From Candidatus Binatia bacterium (GTDB taxonomy: Bacteria > Desulfobacterota > Binatia > UBA1149 > CAITLU01): a stretch of DNA of 64,000 nucleotides. The DNA is taken from NCBI GenBank assembly GCA_036493895.1, contig DASXOZ010000081.1, positions 64,201-128,200 on the forward strand. Reading direction: 5' to 3'. Positions 35,604-43,633 of this stretch are shown in pieces. The notes under the pieces are model-generated. The model did no database searches. It saw only the letters and a program-made list of their open reading frames with translations, and was not told the DNA's origin. The stretch's first letter is position 1. The number at the start of each line of letters is the position of its first letter. The position numbers and the translations under genes are program-made.

Positions 35604-37043
35604 TCAGCCGATCTGGAATTTCTCCAGGCGGTAGCGCAGCGTGTCTTTCGACATGTCCAGAAGCTTTGCGGCCACCGTGCGGTTTCCGTCGGCGTGCTCG
35701 AAGGCCTGGCGCAGCGCAAGCTGCTCGATCTCCTCCAGCGAGATCGGTCCCGACGAAAAATCGAGGCGAAATTCTCCGGGAGAGCGGATCGAGCGCGGAG
35801 CGGTCGATCCGTCGCCGGCGGCCGGCCTGGCGTCGCCGATCGAGAACAGGCTGATGTCTTCCGCGTCAATCACGTCGCGCTGGCTCAGCACGACGGCGCG
35901 CTCCATCGCGTGCGCCAGCTCGCGCACGTTGCCCGGCCACGAATAGGCGGCCAGCGCCGCCCTCGCGCGCTCGGTGAGCTGCGGGGGAGTAAGGCCGTAC
36001 TCTGCCGCGTGGCGTGTCAGGAAATGGTCTGCGAGCAGCACGATGTCGTCTCCGCGTTCGCGAAGCGGCGGTGACTGGATGCGGAACACGTTGATGCGGT
36101 GGTAGAGGTCGGGCAGGAAGCTGCCGCGCTGCACCGCAGCCTCCAGATCCAGGTGCGAGGCCGTGACGACCGAGCAGCGCAGCACGCGGTCGCGCGTGCT
36201 GCCGAGCCTTCGCAGCACCCTTTCGTCGATGACCTTCAGGATCTTGGCCTGCAGGTCGAGGCTCATGCGGCCGATCTCGTCGAGGAAGATCGTTCCGCCT
36301 TCGGCCGCTTCGAAAAGGCCCGGCTTGGAACGAATCGCACCGGTGAAAGCGCCGCGCTCGTAGCCCATCAGCTCGGCTTCGAGAAGATGGTCGGGGAGCG
36401 CGGCGCAGTTCACCTCGATGAACGGCGCGTCGTGGCGCGGAGCTGCGCGGTGGAGCGCGCGCGCGATCAAGCCCTTGCCGGTTCCAGTTTCTCCGGTGAT
36501 GAGGACGGTCGGCCCGCCGCCGCCGCGCTTCTGGTGTGCGGCAAGGCGCAGCAGCAATTCGCGAAGCGCTCGCACGGAGGCAGCTTCGCCGACGAGCCCG
36601 ACGGTATCGGGCTCCGCATCGTCGTGCGCCGAGCCGGGCGCGAGATCGCGCTTGCGGTAGTAGTCGAGCTCGTTGCGCAGGCCCTTGCTCGCCAGGCAGC
36701 GATCGATGATCAGGCCGAGCTCCTGGAGGTTGACCGGCTTGGTGAGATAGTCGCTGGCGCCGGCGCGCATCGCGGCCACGGCATCTTCGACCGTTCCGTG
36801 CGCGGTCAGCAGCACCACCGAGACCGACGGAAACGATTCCTTGACGGATTGGAGAAGTTCGTAGCCGGTCATGCCCGGCAACCGGAAGTCGCTCAGCAGG
36901 ATGTCCGGCTCTCCTTCTTCGATCAGGCGCAGTCCGTCCTCGGCGGTCTCGGCCGCCCGGACGGTGTGCTCGAGCCTTTGCAGGGTGCCGGCGAGATAGC
37001 GCCGCAGGACATCCTCGTCTTCGACCAGAACGATATCGGCCAT
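35604..37043 (-). CDS. NtrC-family sigma-54-dependent response regulator
   Basis: 479 aa from the ATG at 37043, with a strong AAGGAGG site upstream; the frame continues upstream but without a start signal. The receiver domain has the acceptor D52 ('LLSDFRLPGMTG') and Lys in 'YLTKPVN'. The AAA+ domain has Walker A 184-191 ('GETGTGKG'), the sigma-54 contact loop GAFTGA at 231-236 and Walker B 'GGTIFLDEIG'. A Fis-type helix-turn-helix ends the protein ('NRTVAAKLLDMSKDTLRYRLEKF'). A perfect sigma-54 promoter lies in the divergent intergenic region, so the TetR gene is a likely target. The cognate kinase is not adjacent. Confidence 0.95.
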   Translation of the reverse strand: MADIVLVEDEDVLRRYLAGTLQRLEHTVRAAETAEDGLRLIEEGEPDILLSDFRLPGMTGYELLQSVKESFPSVSVVLLTAHGTVEDAVAAMRAGASDYLTKPVNLQELGLIIDRCLASKGLRNELDYYRKRDLAPGSAHDDAEPDTVGLVGEAASVRALRELLLRLAAHQKRGGGGPTVLITGETGTGKGLIARALHRAAPRHDAPFIEVNCAALPDHLLEAELMGYERGAFTGAIRSKPGLFEAAEGGTIFLDEIGRMSLDLQAKILKVIDERVLRRLGSTRDRVLRCSVVTASHLDLEAAVQRGSFLPDLYHRINVFRIQSPPLRERGDDIVLLADHFLTRHAAEYGLTPPQLTERARAALAAYSWPGNVRELAHAMERAVVLSQRDVIDAEDISLFSIGDARPAAGDGSTAPRSIRSPGEFRLDFSSGPISLEEIEQLALRQAFEHADGNRTVAAKLLDMSKDTLRYRLEKFQIG

Positions 37044-37100
37044 GGTCCCCCTCCTTGCCGGGGATCCGGCGCCGGAGCGCATCATCTTGGCACCCGCGTC

Positions 37101-37148
37101 GATTCGATGCGCGCTCGCGCCGGACCACGGGCCGGTACCTGACCCCAC
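37101..37148. repeat. Degenerate copy of the GGGGTCAGGCACC repeat
   Basis: The sequence GATTCGATGCGCGC at the left and GGTACCTGACCCCA at the right correspond to the inverted arm of the repeats at 13.5 and 35.5 kb, with internal changes. It lies just upstream of the sigma-54 activator gene and supplies the apparent N-terminal extension of its open frame. Confidence 0.5.
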
Positions 37149-37168
37149 CCCCGAGCCAAACGGCGGCG

Positions 37169-37207
37169 GGTGGGCAAATGCCCACCGGGCGGGCTTCTCA
37201 CCCGCCC
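37169..37207. promoter_or_regulatory. Two adjacent dyads, candidate activator-binding sites
   Basis: 37169-37186 reads GGTGGGCAAATGCCCACC (8-bp arms around AA). It is followed directly by GGGCGGG-N7-CCCGCCC (37187-37207). The first dyad ends 71 bp before the -24 element of the sigma-54 promoter, within the usual range for upstream activator sites of NtrC-type proteins. Alternatively they are RNA hairpins of a longer leader. Confidence 0.5.
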
Positions 37208-37257
37208 GCCTGACGATACGCTCAGGCTAACCCGCGGGAAAAGCTCAAAGAAGGATT

Positions 37258-37273
37258 TGGCACGACGGTTGCT
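37258..37273 (+). promoter_or_regulatory. Sigma-54 (-24/-12) promoter for the TetR gene
   Basis: TGGCACG-N4-TTGCT matches the -24/-12 consensus (TGGCACG-N4-TTGCW) exactly, in the orientation of the TetR gene. Transcription should start about 12 nt after the -12 GC, near 37284, while the TetR ATG is at 37285. The transcript would therefore be leaderless or nearly so. Confidence 0.8.
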
Positions 37274-37284
37274 CAGGTGGGAGC

Positions 37285-38025
37285 ATGACTTCCACACGCC
37301 TCGCAGAGCGCGCCCAGCAGGCCCAGTCGGGCCGACCGTCCGGAGCTGTCCGCCCCGGCGTTCGCAACCAGATCCTGGAGGCAGCCCTCGTCGAGTTCGC
37401 CGAGAAGGGGTTCCAGGAGGCCTCGCTGGCCGCCATCGCACGGCGCCTCGGCGTCACCGCGCCGCTGGTGCTCTATCACTTCGGATCCAAGGCCAACCTG
37501 TGGCGCGAGGCCCTCGAAGTCTTCTGCGCCAGCTTTGCGGCCACCGTCAACGAGGCCATCGCCCAGGGCAACGAGCTCGAGGGCCGCGATGCGCTGCGCC
37601 TGATCGTGCGCCGCCTCGTGCACTTCTTCGCTGCCAACCGCGCCGCCTACCGGCTCATGCGTGACGAAGGCGGCGTCGATTCCGGTCACGACGAGTGGTT
37701 CGCGACGCGCAACCTGAACCCCGTGATCCGCCGCATCGAGAACGTCTACAACCGCGCGATCCAGGAAGGCGCAATGCGCGCGGCGCCGTTCGAGACGACG
37801 TTCTTCATGATCCTCGGTGCGATCTCCTGCTACCTCGAGTCGCGGGCACTGGCTGCCCATCTTTTCGGCGCAAGCGACGAGCGTGAGCACTGGATCGACG
37901 ACTACGCCGACCAGGTCGTCGGACTCTGCTTCGAGGGCCTGCTCATTGCGCCGCGGCGCGAGCGCCCGATGCTCGCTGCGCTTCGCGCGGCGACGATGAC
38001 GGTTTCGGAGGCTTCACTGCGATGA
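37285..38025 (+). CDS. TetR/AcrR-family transcriptional regulator
   Basis: 246 aa. The N-terminal helix-turn-helix is typical: 'RNQILEAALVEFAEKGFQEASLAAIARRLGVTAPLVLYHFGSKANLWREAL'. The C-terminal ligand-binding part is hydrophobic and of unknown specificity. The ATG at 37285 is the only good start. It is divergent from the NtrC-type activator and preceded by a perfect sigma-54 promoter, which is unusual for a TetR gene. Its stop overlaps the next start (ATGA). Confidence 0.93.
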   Translation: MTSTRLAERAQQAQSGRPSGAVRPGVRNQILEAALVEFAEKGFQEASLAAIARRLGVTAPLVLYHFGSKANLWREALEVFCASFAATVNEAIAQGNELEGRDALRLIVRRLVHFFAANRAAYRLMRDEGGVDSGHDEWFATRNLNPVIRRIENVYNRAIQEGAMRAAPFETTFFMILGAISCYLESRALAAHLFGASDEREHWIDDYADQVVGLCFEGLLIAPRRERPMLAALRAATMTVSEASLR

Positions 38026-38174
38026 GCGACCAGGCCGCGATGAACCAGGGTGTGGCCGCGTTCGTTTCGCTGCACGAGACGCTGCCGCCGGTGGCGATGC
38101 TGCTCGGCGGAGTACCCGCGCTGACGATTCTCGTGATGACGGCCGTGCGCTATGTCGCCAGCGGCACGATCTGA
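38022..38174 (+). CDS. 50-aa single-span membrane protein
   Basis: A short open frame starts at 38022, overlapping the TetR stop by four bases. The translated product is soluble for about 20 residues ('MSDQAAMNQGVAAFVSLHET'), then has one hydrophobic span ('VAMLLGGVPALTILVMTAVRYV'). I do not recognise it. Translational coupling to tetR and the clean membrane span argue that it is real. Function unknown. Confidence 0.6.
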   Translation: MSDQAAMNQGVAAFVSLHETLPPVAMLLGGVPALTILVMTAVRYVASGTI

Positions 38175-38226
38175 CGGTCGATCTGCGGTCGAGCGAACGG
38201 TCGAGAAGGATATCGGGGGAGACGGC

Positions 38227-38568
38227 ATGACGACCGGAAGAGAAAAGGGCGCTGCGGACGGGAGGTCCGCGACGACCACAGCAAGCAGCGCTGCCAGCGG
38301 CACGACCTTGCTGGCAGCAATCGGCTTCGGCGTGGGAGTTCTCGGGCTGCTCGCGCTGCTCGTCGTCGCTTCGCTCACGCCGGTCGCTGCCCACGCGAGT
38401 CTTTCGGCGTCCGCGCCGGGACTGGACGTGCTGGTGAGCGACACCGTGCTGCGCTGCGCGGCGGTCGTGATCTTCCTCTCGGTTGCCGGCGTGCTGTTCC
38501 TCTCGAGCGCGCGCCAGTGGAGCGTGCTCGCGCAGCGGGAGAATGCAGCGCAGCCGCGGCAGCGCTGA
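38227..38568 (+). CDS. 113-aa membrane protein of unknown function
   Basis: It starts at the ATG at 38227 after a GGGGGAGA site. A polar, Thr/Ser/Ala-rich N-terminus is followed by two membrane spans ('LLAAIGFGVGVLGLLALLVVASLT' and 'CAAVVIFLSVAGVLFLSS') and a short basic tail. No family is recognised. It is the last gene of the sigma-54/TetR-led run and is followed after about 260 bp by a strong terminator. Confidence 0.65.
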   Translation: MTTGREKGAADGRSATTTASSAASGTTLLAAIGFGVGVLGLLALLVVASLTPVAAHASLSASAPGLDVLVSDTVLRCAAVVIFLSVAGVLFLSSARQWSVLAQRENAAQPRQR

Positions 38569-38900
38569 AGGAGAAGCACGAGGAAGCGCGCAGCGCTGAC
38601 GGAAAAAATAAGGGCGCGCGACGAGGGAGGCTGTCAGCGGAAACGTCGGGCCTCGGGTCGGGGGAAACGCCGTTTGGGGACGGCGACGGGGACGCGGTGT
38701 CCTGCGCAGGGGAAGCGCGGGGCACCGCGGATTCCCGAAATCCCCGGGATCCGGGGGAGAGGCACGCGGCCGCGAGAGGGCGTTCGACACGGGGGCGTTG
38801 ATTCGATCGCCACCTCTCCGGTCGCGACAGGGCCGGGCAACTTCGCGGTTGCCCGGCCCTTCTTTCTTGTCGCGTCCAGTCTGCTGCGTCTTGCCGTTGC
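38569..38900. other. Non-coding gap with one terminator
   Basis: 332 bp between the small membrane protein (plus) and DoxX (minus). The first 200 bp is purine-rich and G-rich with no supported coding frame. The strong terminator at 38829-38866 is the only feature I can identify. Confidence 0.5.
38829..38866 (+). terminator. Rho-independent terminator
   Basis: A perfect 13-bp stem (AGGGCCGGGCAAC, loop TTCGCG, GTTGCCCGGCCCT) is followed by TCTTTCTT. It ends the tetR/small-protein transcript. Since it also lies 41 bp after the DoxX stop on the other strand, it could stop that transcript as well, though without a T-tract on that side. Confidence 0.88.
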
Positions 38901-39281
38901 TCAGCGCGGCGCGAGCATGTCCTGGTACTTCGGCAGGTTCGCGACGAGCAGGTAGAGCGTCGCTGCGCCGACGAACAGTCCCGGTCCCGCTCCGCTGAGA
39001 TCGAGCATGACGTGGAACAGCACGATGTTGAGCGCCAGCGGCGCCAGCACGACGGTTGCAAGCGCGACGTAACGCCCGGCGAGGAAAGCAAGGCCGGTCG
39101 CGATCTCGACGATCGCGACGAGCCGGAGCAGGTAGCCGGTGGCGACGAGAGCGCCGAGGAAGGCCGAGGCTTCCGCGTTGTGCTGGGGATTGGGCGCGAA
39201 TCCGAAAAATTTATTGAGGCCGGCGAACACGAGCAGCAGTCCGAGAAGGATGCGAATCACCTTGGTGAGCATGCTTTCCAT
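38901..39281 (-). CDS. DoxX-family membrane protein
   Basis: 126 aa with four membrane helices. 'IRILLGLLLVFAGLNKFFGF' and 'FLGALVATGYLLRLVAIVEIATGLAFLAGRYVALATVVLAPLALNIVLFHVM' match the DoxX/SURF4-like family, whose members are quinone-linked or redox-stress-related membrane proteins of uncertain activity. AAAGGA precedes the ATG at 39281; an ATG three codons later (39272) is also possible. Confidence 0.88.
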   Translation of the reverse strand: MESMLTKVIRILLGLLLVFAGLNKFFGFAPNPQHNAEASAFLGALVATGYLLRLVAIVEIATGLAFLAGRYVALATVVLAPLALNIVLFHVMLDLSGAGPGLFVGAATLYLLVANLPKYQDMLAPR

Positions 39282-39395
39282 CTTTGGTCCTTTGCGCTGG
39301 GCGCCTCAGTGGTTGCGGGAAAACTCGAAATGACCTGCTCCATATTGGACGCCGGCGCTGCGCTTGTCGATTCGGCGCTCGCGCCGGGCAACGCG

Positions 39396-39419
39396 ACCCG
39401 CTCGTCTTGCCGAGCGGGT
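39396..39419. promoter_or_regulatory. Hairpin in the leader of the acyl-CoA ligase gene
   Basis: ACCCGCTCG-tcttgc-CGAGCGGGT forms a perfect 9-bp stem ending 22 nt before the GTG start at 39442. It has no T-tract. It could be a 5'-leader structure or an operator; nothing else in the sequence distinguishes these. Confidence 0.4.
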
Positions 39420-39441
39420 GCCATGCCGCTAGTTTCCCGCC

Positions 39442-41112
39442 GTGCAGATCAAATACGAGGACATTCTTCAGCAGATGACGGGTCCCGGGGGCCCTTTCGA
39501 GATCGCCGTCGAGATGGTCGGCGGCAGGCCGATGAAGAATTTCGTCGCGCGCGAGCGCTCGATCCGCGAAAAAATCGTTGCCGCCTCGGCGCGGGACGGG
39601 CAGACCCTCCTGGTCTACGGGGACCGCCGCTACAGCGATCGCGATTTCGCGCGCCTCGTCTTCGGCGTCGGCGAGCGCCTGGTCGCCGACCACGGGCTGC
39701 AAAAAGGTGACCGCGTCGCCGTGCTCGCGGTCAACCGGCCCGAGTGGCTGCTGGCTGCGTTTGGCGCAACGTCGGTTGCCGGCATCGGCGTCGCGCTCAA
39801 CGGCTGGTGGCAGACCGACGAGCTCGAGTACGGCCTCCGCGACTCCGGCTCTCGCTTCCTCGTCGTCGACGACCGGCTTTTCGCCCGCGTCGCGCCCGTG
39901 CTCGGCCGCATCCCGACGCTCGAGAAAGTCTTCTACGTCGGAGAGCACGCGCCGGCCGGCACGACTCCGTTCTCGTCACTGATGCAGCCGACCGACACGG
40001 TGCCCACGCAGCCCATCGACGAAGACGATCCGTTCATGATCCTCTACACGTCGGGTACGACGGGGCGCTCCAAAGGTTGCATCACCACGCATCGCGGAAC
40101 GATCGCTCAGGTGCTCGGCATCCTGTTCGCGGGCATTGCAGGCTCGATCCTGTCGGGCAGCGAGCTGATTCCTTCGGGCGGCGAGCCTTCGGCGCTCGTC
40201 ACTTCGCCGCTGTTCCACGTCGGCGGACTGCATTCGGGCATCTGCACGCAGATCACGGCCGGCATCAAGATCGTGCTGCTCGAGGGCAAGTTCGATCCCG
40301 ACCGCGTAATGCAGATGATCGAGAAGGAAAAAATCACGATGTGGCCGGCGATCCCGACGATGCTCCACCGCGTCGTGCACTCGCCGAACATCGCCGACTA
40401 CGACCTGTCGAGCCTTCTCAGCGTCTCGTTCGGCGGCGCGCCCACGGCGCCGGAGACCATCGACAGGGCGCGCGCAGTGCTGCCGGTGGAGCCGAGTTTT
40501 TCGAACGCGTACGGCCTTACCGAAACCCACGGCGTCGCGACGGTGAACGCCGGAAAGGCGCTGCTCGGCCGCAAGACCTCGGCCGGCCGCGTCGCGCCGA
40601 TGCTCGACTGCAGGATCGTCGACAGCGACGGTCGCGAAGTCGCCGCAGGCTCGCTCGGCGAAGTGCTGTTTTACGGGCCGACGATCACGCCCGGCTACTG
40701 GAACCGTCCCGACGCGACCGCCGAGACGGTGCGCGACGGCTGGCTGCATACCGGGGACCTCGGCTACCTCGACGAAGAGGGATTTCTCTACATCGTCGAC
40801 CGCGTCAAGGACATGATCCTGCGCGGAGGCGAGAACGTGTACTGCGTCGAGATCGAGAACCTCCTCGCCGAGCACCCGGAGATCGACGAAGCCGCAATCG
40901 TCGGCGTGCCCGACGCCGAGATGGGAGAGCGCGTCAAGGCGATCGTACGCCGTGTCGCCGGCTCGACGATCGATGCCGAAGCGGTGCGCCGCCACGTCGC
41001 CTCGCGCATGGCGGCGTTCAAGGTGCCGGAGTTCGTCGAGTTCACGAACGAGCCGCTGCCGCGAAATCCGGCGGGGAAGATCCTGAAGAACGAGCTTCGA
41101 AAGACGACGTGA
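39442..41112 (+). CDS. Acyl-CoA synthetase (AMP-binding, class I adenylate-forming)
   Basis: 556 aa from a GTG at 39442. The adenylate-forming motifs are complete: 'ILYTSGTTGRSKG' (A3, about 200-213), 'YGLTETHG', 'GWLHTGDLGYLDEEGFLYIVDRVKDMI' and the catalytic Lys region 'PRNPAGKILKNELRK' at the end. It activates a carboxylic acid, most likely a fatty or aromatic acid, to its CoA thioester; specificity is not evident. It stands alone between DoxX (divergent) and the convergent glycan exporter. Confidence 0.92.
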   Translation: MQIKYEDILQQMTGPGGPFEIAVEMVGGRPMKNFVARERSIREKIVAASARDGQTLLVYGDRRYSDRDFARLVFGVGERLVADHGLQKGDRVAVLAVNRPEWLLAAFGATSVAGIGVALNGWWQTDELEYGLRDSGSRFLVVDDRLFARVAPVLGRIPTLEKVFYVGEHAPAGTTPFSSLMQPTDTVPTQPIDEDDPFMILYTSGTTGRSKGCITTHRGTIAQVLGILFAGIAGSILSGSELIPSGGEPSALVTSPLFHVGGLHSGICTQITAGIKIVLLEGKFDPDRVMQMIEKEKITMWPAIPTMLHRVVHSPNIADYDLSSLLSVSFGGAPTAPETIDRARAVLPVEPSFSNAYGLTETHGVATVNAGKALLGRKTSAGRVAPMLDCRIVDSDGREVAAGSLGEVLFYGPTITPGYWNRPDATAETVRDGWLHTGDLGYLDEEGFLYIVDRVKDMILRGGENVYCVEIENLLAEHPEIDEAAIVGVPDAEMGERVKAIVRRVAGSTIDAEAVRRHVASRMAAFKVPEFVEFTNEPLPRNPAGKILKNELRKTT

Positions 41113-41174
41113 GCAGAATGAAGCTACCTTCCTGGCTCATACCGCGTCGGTTGGGCCGCTTCGGGGGTGTAGTT

Positions 41175-41921
41175 TCAGGCTGCGGAAAAAGTGCGCAGGG
41201 CGCAGGCCGGCGGCGCGTGCATCGCGCGACCGTAAGCGTCCAGCACATCGGCAGGATCGCCCGCCGCTGCCACCAGCCCGTCCTCGATCCACAGGCAGCG
41301 GTCGCACAGCTCGGCAATCGTCGCGGCGTCGTGGGAAACGAGCACGCAGGTGCGGTCGGAACGGATTCGCTCGCGCATCGCGGCCGCCGATTTCTCGTGG
41401 AAGGCCGCGTCGCCGGTGCCGAGCGCTTCGTCGAGCAACAGCAGCTCCGGGTCCGCGTGCCACGCGACCGAGAAGCCGAGACGTGCCCTCATGCCGTCCG
41501 ACCACGTCGAGATCGGGTCGTCGATCACCGCTGCGAGCCCGGCGAAGGCGATGATCGAATCCATCTTGGCGTCCACTTCGGCGCGGCGAAGTCCGAGCAG
41601 CATTCCCGACAGTGTCGCGTTCTCGAGGCCGGTGAGCTGAGGCAGGAATCCGACCTGGAGTCCGAGCAGCGACGCGCGGATTCCCGGCGCTCGTTCGATT
41701 ACGCCGCGATCCGGTCCGAGAATTCCCGCGAGAAGCCTCAGCAAGGTCGTCTTGCCCGCGCCGTTTCGTCCGACGATGCCGAGGGTCTCGCCGGCATGCA
41801 CGTCGAAATCGACGCCGCGCAGTGCCCAGCGGTCGCTGCGGCCGCGCGTGAAGATGCGTCCGCGCACGATGTAGCGCACGGCAACGTCGCGCACTCGCAG
41901 AAGTGCAGGAGCGTTCTTCAC
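41175..41921 (-). CDS. ABC transporter ATPase, polysaccharide/O-antigen export type
   Basis: 248 aa from a GTG overlapping the permease stop (GTGA). Walker A is '[17 protein letters not shown]', the signature is '[16 protein letters not shown]' (the S-x-G-M-x-x-R-L-x-F form typical of Wzt/TagH-like exporters) and Walker B '[12 protein letters not shown]'. It powers export of a lipid-linked glycan by the adjacent ABC-2 permease. It lacks the C-terminal carbohydrate-binding extension of some Wzt proteins. Confidence 0.93.
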   Translation of the reverse strand: MKNAPALLRVRDVAVRYIVRGRIFTRGRSDRWALRGVDFDVHAGETLGIVGRNGAGKTTLLRLLAGILGPDRGVIERAPGIRASLLGLQVGFLPQLTGLENATLSGMLLGLRRAEVDAKMDSIIAFAGLAAVIDDPISTWSDGMRARLGFSVAWHADPELLLLDEALGTGDAAFHEKSAAAMRERIRSDRTCVLVSHDAATIAELCDRCLWIEDGLVAAAGDPADVLDAYGRAMHAPPACALRTFSAA

Positions 41922-42688
41922 GCCGGCAATCTCGGATAGAGAAGCTCGCGCTTTCGCACGAAGGCGCGAGCTGCCGCGATGGCGACGAGCGAGACGGCAG
42001 CGACCGCCGCCAGTGCAGCGAGGTCCGGAAGGCGCCCATGCATCAGCACGTCGCGCCACGCGCCGAGCACCACCGCCATCGGGTTGAGCGAAAGCCAGGC
42101 CCGCAGCGGATCGGGCACCCGCGAAAGCTCGAAGAACACGCCCGAGACGAACATCCCGAAACGCAGCGCGACGTCGAGCCCGACGAGAATGCTGCGAAGA
42201 AACGGCACCAGCGCCGCCGTCCACAGCGCCAGCGCCGCGATCAGCAGGAACTGCACGAGAAGCACGAGAGGAAACGTCACCAGCGCCGGCGCCCGCAACA
42301 GGCCGTCGGCCGCGAGAAAGACGAAAAGCACGAACAGGCCGATGCCGAACTTGGCGGCATCGACGATCAACATCGCTGCAGGGAAAACCAGCTTCGGAAC
42401 GAACACCTGCATCGCCAGCGGCTGGTTGACGAGGATCGTCGGCGCCGCGCGCGTGATGCTCTGCGCCAGCCAGCGCCACGACACCAGGCCGCACAGCAGG
42501 AAGGAGACATAGTGCTCGACGGGAACGCCGAGGATGCGGCCGAACACGACGTAGAGCACGGCCATCTCGAGCAGCGTCTCCAGCGGCCACCAGAGGTAAC
42601 CGATGTAGAGGCGCTCGGACTCCAGGCGAAGCTGGCAGTAGGCCTGGTAGAAAAGGATCTCGCGGGTGCGTGCGGCCGCGCCGGTCAC
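41918..42688 (-). CDS. ABC-2 permease, polysaccharide export type
   Basis: 256 aa with about six membrane helices. '[45 protein letters not shown]' is the conserved start of ABC-2 O-antigen/teichoic acid permeases, and '[28 protein letters not shown]' is the conserved end. I chose the GTG at 42688 because it overlaps the pdxH stop (GTGA), as most coupled genes here do, and gives the usual family length; the ATG at 42712 is an alternative. Confidence 0.88.
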   Translation of the reverse strand: MTGAAARTREILFYQAYCQLRLESERLYIGYLWWPLETLLEMAVLYVVFGRILGVPVEHYVSFLLCGLVSWRWLAQSITRAAPTILVNQPLAMQVFVPKLVFPAAMLIVDAAKFGIGLFVLFVFLAADGLLRAPALVTFPLVLLVQFLLIAALALWTAALVPFLRSILVGLDVALRFGMFVSGVFFELSRVPDPLRAWLSLNPMAVVLGAWRDVLMHGRLPDLAALAAVAAVSLVAIAAARAFVRKRELLYPRLPA

Positions 42689-43353
42689 GGCTGCAGGATC
42701 TCGCTTTCCCATCTCGAGCGCGCGCTGCGCGACTTGGACCACGCGGTGCGCGAACTGGAGCCCGCGGTGCGCGTTTTGGAACCTGTGGTGGGCGATGCGG
42801 ACCCCGCCGTGCGAACTCGCGTGAACCGCTCGCGCCGGTGAAGGCGCGGCTCGGCGCGAGTCCAGAATTCGATCGTATCGGGCACCACGAGGTAGCCCTT
42901 CCAATGCGCGGGGCGCGGGATCTCGCCGTCGGGATACTGCTGCTGCAACTTCGAGTAGCGACGCAGCAGCTCGCGGCGCGACGCGATCGGGCGACTCTGG
43001 TCGGATGCCGCGGACGCGTAGCGGCTGCCGACGGGGCGTTCCTGCCAGTACTCGTCGGCTTCGCAGGCGCTGAGCACGCGAACCTTGCCGTCGATGCGCA
43101 CCTGCCGCCCGGTAACGTGCCAGTAGAACACGAGCGAGACGTACGGGTTGCCCGCCATCTCGCGCCCCTTGCGGCTGGCGGCGTTGGTGTAGAACACGAA
43201 GCCGCGCTCGCTCGCCTCCTTCAGGAGCACGTAGCGCGACGACGGACGCCCGCGGCGATCGGCGGTGGCCAGCACCATGGCCTCCGCAATCGGGGCCCCC
43301 GCCTTGGAGGCGGCCCGGAACCAGGCGCGAAAGCGGGCGATGGGGTCGGTCAT
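42685..43353 (-). CDS. pdxH: Pyridoxamine 5'-phosphate oxidase with repeat-extended C-terminus
   Basis: 222 aa from the ATG at 43353, after GGAGACGAACGC. It carries the PdxH motifs '[22 protein letters not shown]', '[20 protein letters not shown]', 'RQVRIDGKV' and '[15 protein letters not shown]'. The enzyme makes pyridoxal phosphate with FMN. The conserved C-terminal strand is split: '[10 protein letters not shown]' and 'WESEILQP' are separated by about 35 residues made of five heptads such as R-T-A-G-S-x-S, encoded by a 21-bp tandem repeat. Whether the enzyme stays active is unknown; the insert falls in a surface turn in known structures. Confidence 0.88.
   Translation of the reverse strand: MTDPIARFRAWFRAASKAGAPIAEAMVLATADRRGRPSSRYVLLKEASERGFVFYTNAASRKGREMAGNPYVSLVFYWHVTGRQVRIDGKVRVLSACEADEYWQERPVGSRYASAASDQSRPIASRRELLRRYSKLQQQYPDGEIPRPAHWKGYLVVPDTIEFWTRAEPRLHRRERFTRVRTAGSASPTTGSKTRTAGSSSRTAWSKSRSARSRWESEILQP
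42721..42825. repeat. Five 21-bp tandem units inside pdxH
   Basis: Units start at 42721, 42742, 42763, 42784 and 42805, each like CGCGGTGCGCGAACTGGAGCC. Divergence between units is moderate. Because 21 is a multiple of three, the array adds five heptapeptides to PdxH without breaking the frame. Confidence 0.88.
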
Positions 43354-43472
43354 GCGTTCGTCTCCGGGCAAGGATTCGAGTGGGGAATCGAGCGTTCTTC
43401 TAGGGTTGAGGGAAACGGCGGTCAAAACCCACAATTGCGCGAAACAGCCCCGGGCCGAAGCGGCGAAAGCCG

Positions 43473-43502
43473 TTGACGCTCCGGTGTTAGCGGTGCTAAC
43501 TT
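43473..43502. promoter_or_regulatory. Candidate promoter with 15-bp palindromic operator
   Basis: GTTAGC-ggt-GCTAAC (43486-43500) is a perfect 6-bp dyad. It sits between a TTGACG box (43473-43478) and a weak TAACTT box (43497-43502), pointing toward the carotenoid oxygenase gene. The region is divergent from pdxH. The dyad resembles operators of TetR/GntR-type repressors; the regulator is unknown. Confidence 0.45.
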
Positions 43503-43633
43503 CCGCGCCCGTACCGCTTGCAGCGGTTGCCTGGGGCCGGGTTTTCCGCATTTTTCGTGCCTTTTCCGGCACGAAGGCAGAAAAAGGATCCCGGGACAAA
43601 ACCTGACTCCCCTGCCGGGGAAGGAGCCGACCC

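Noticed and set aside
41903-42841. Plus-strand open frame with a heptad-like pattern (such as A-V-R-E-L-E-P) near its end.
   Set aside because: It is antisense to the ABC permease and pdxH, which carry clear family motifs; the heptads come from the 21-bp tandem array.
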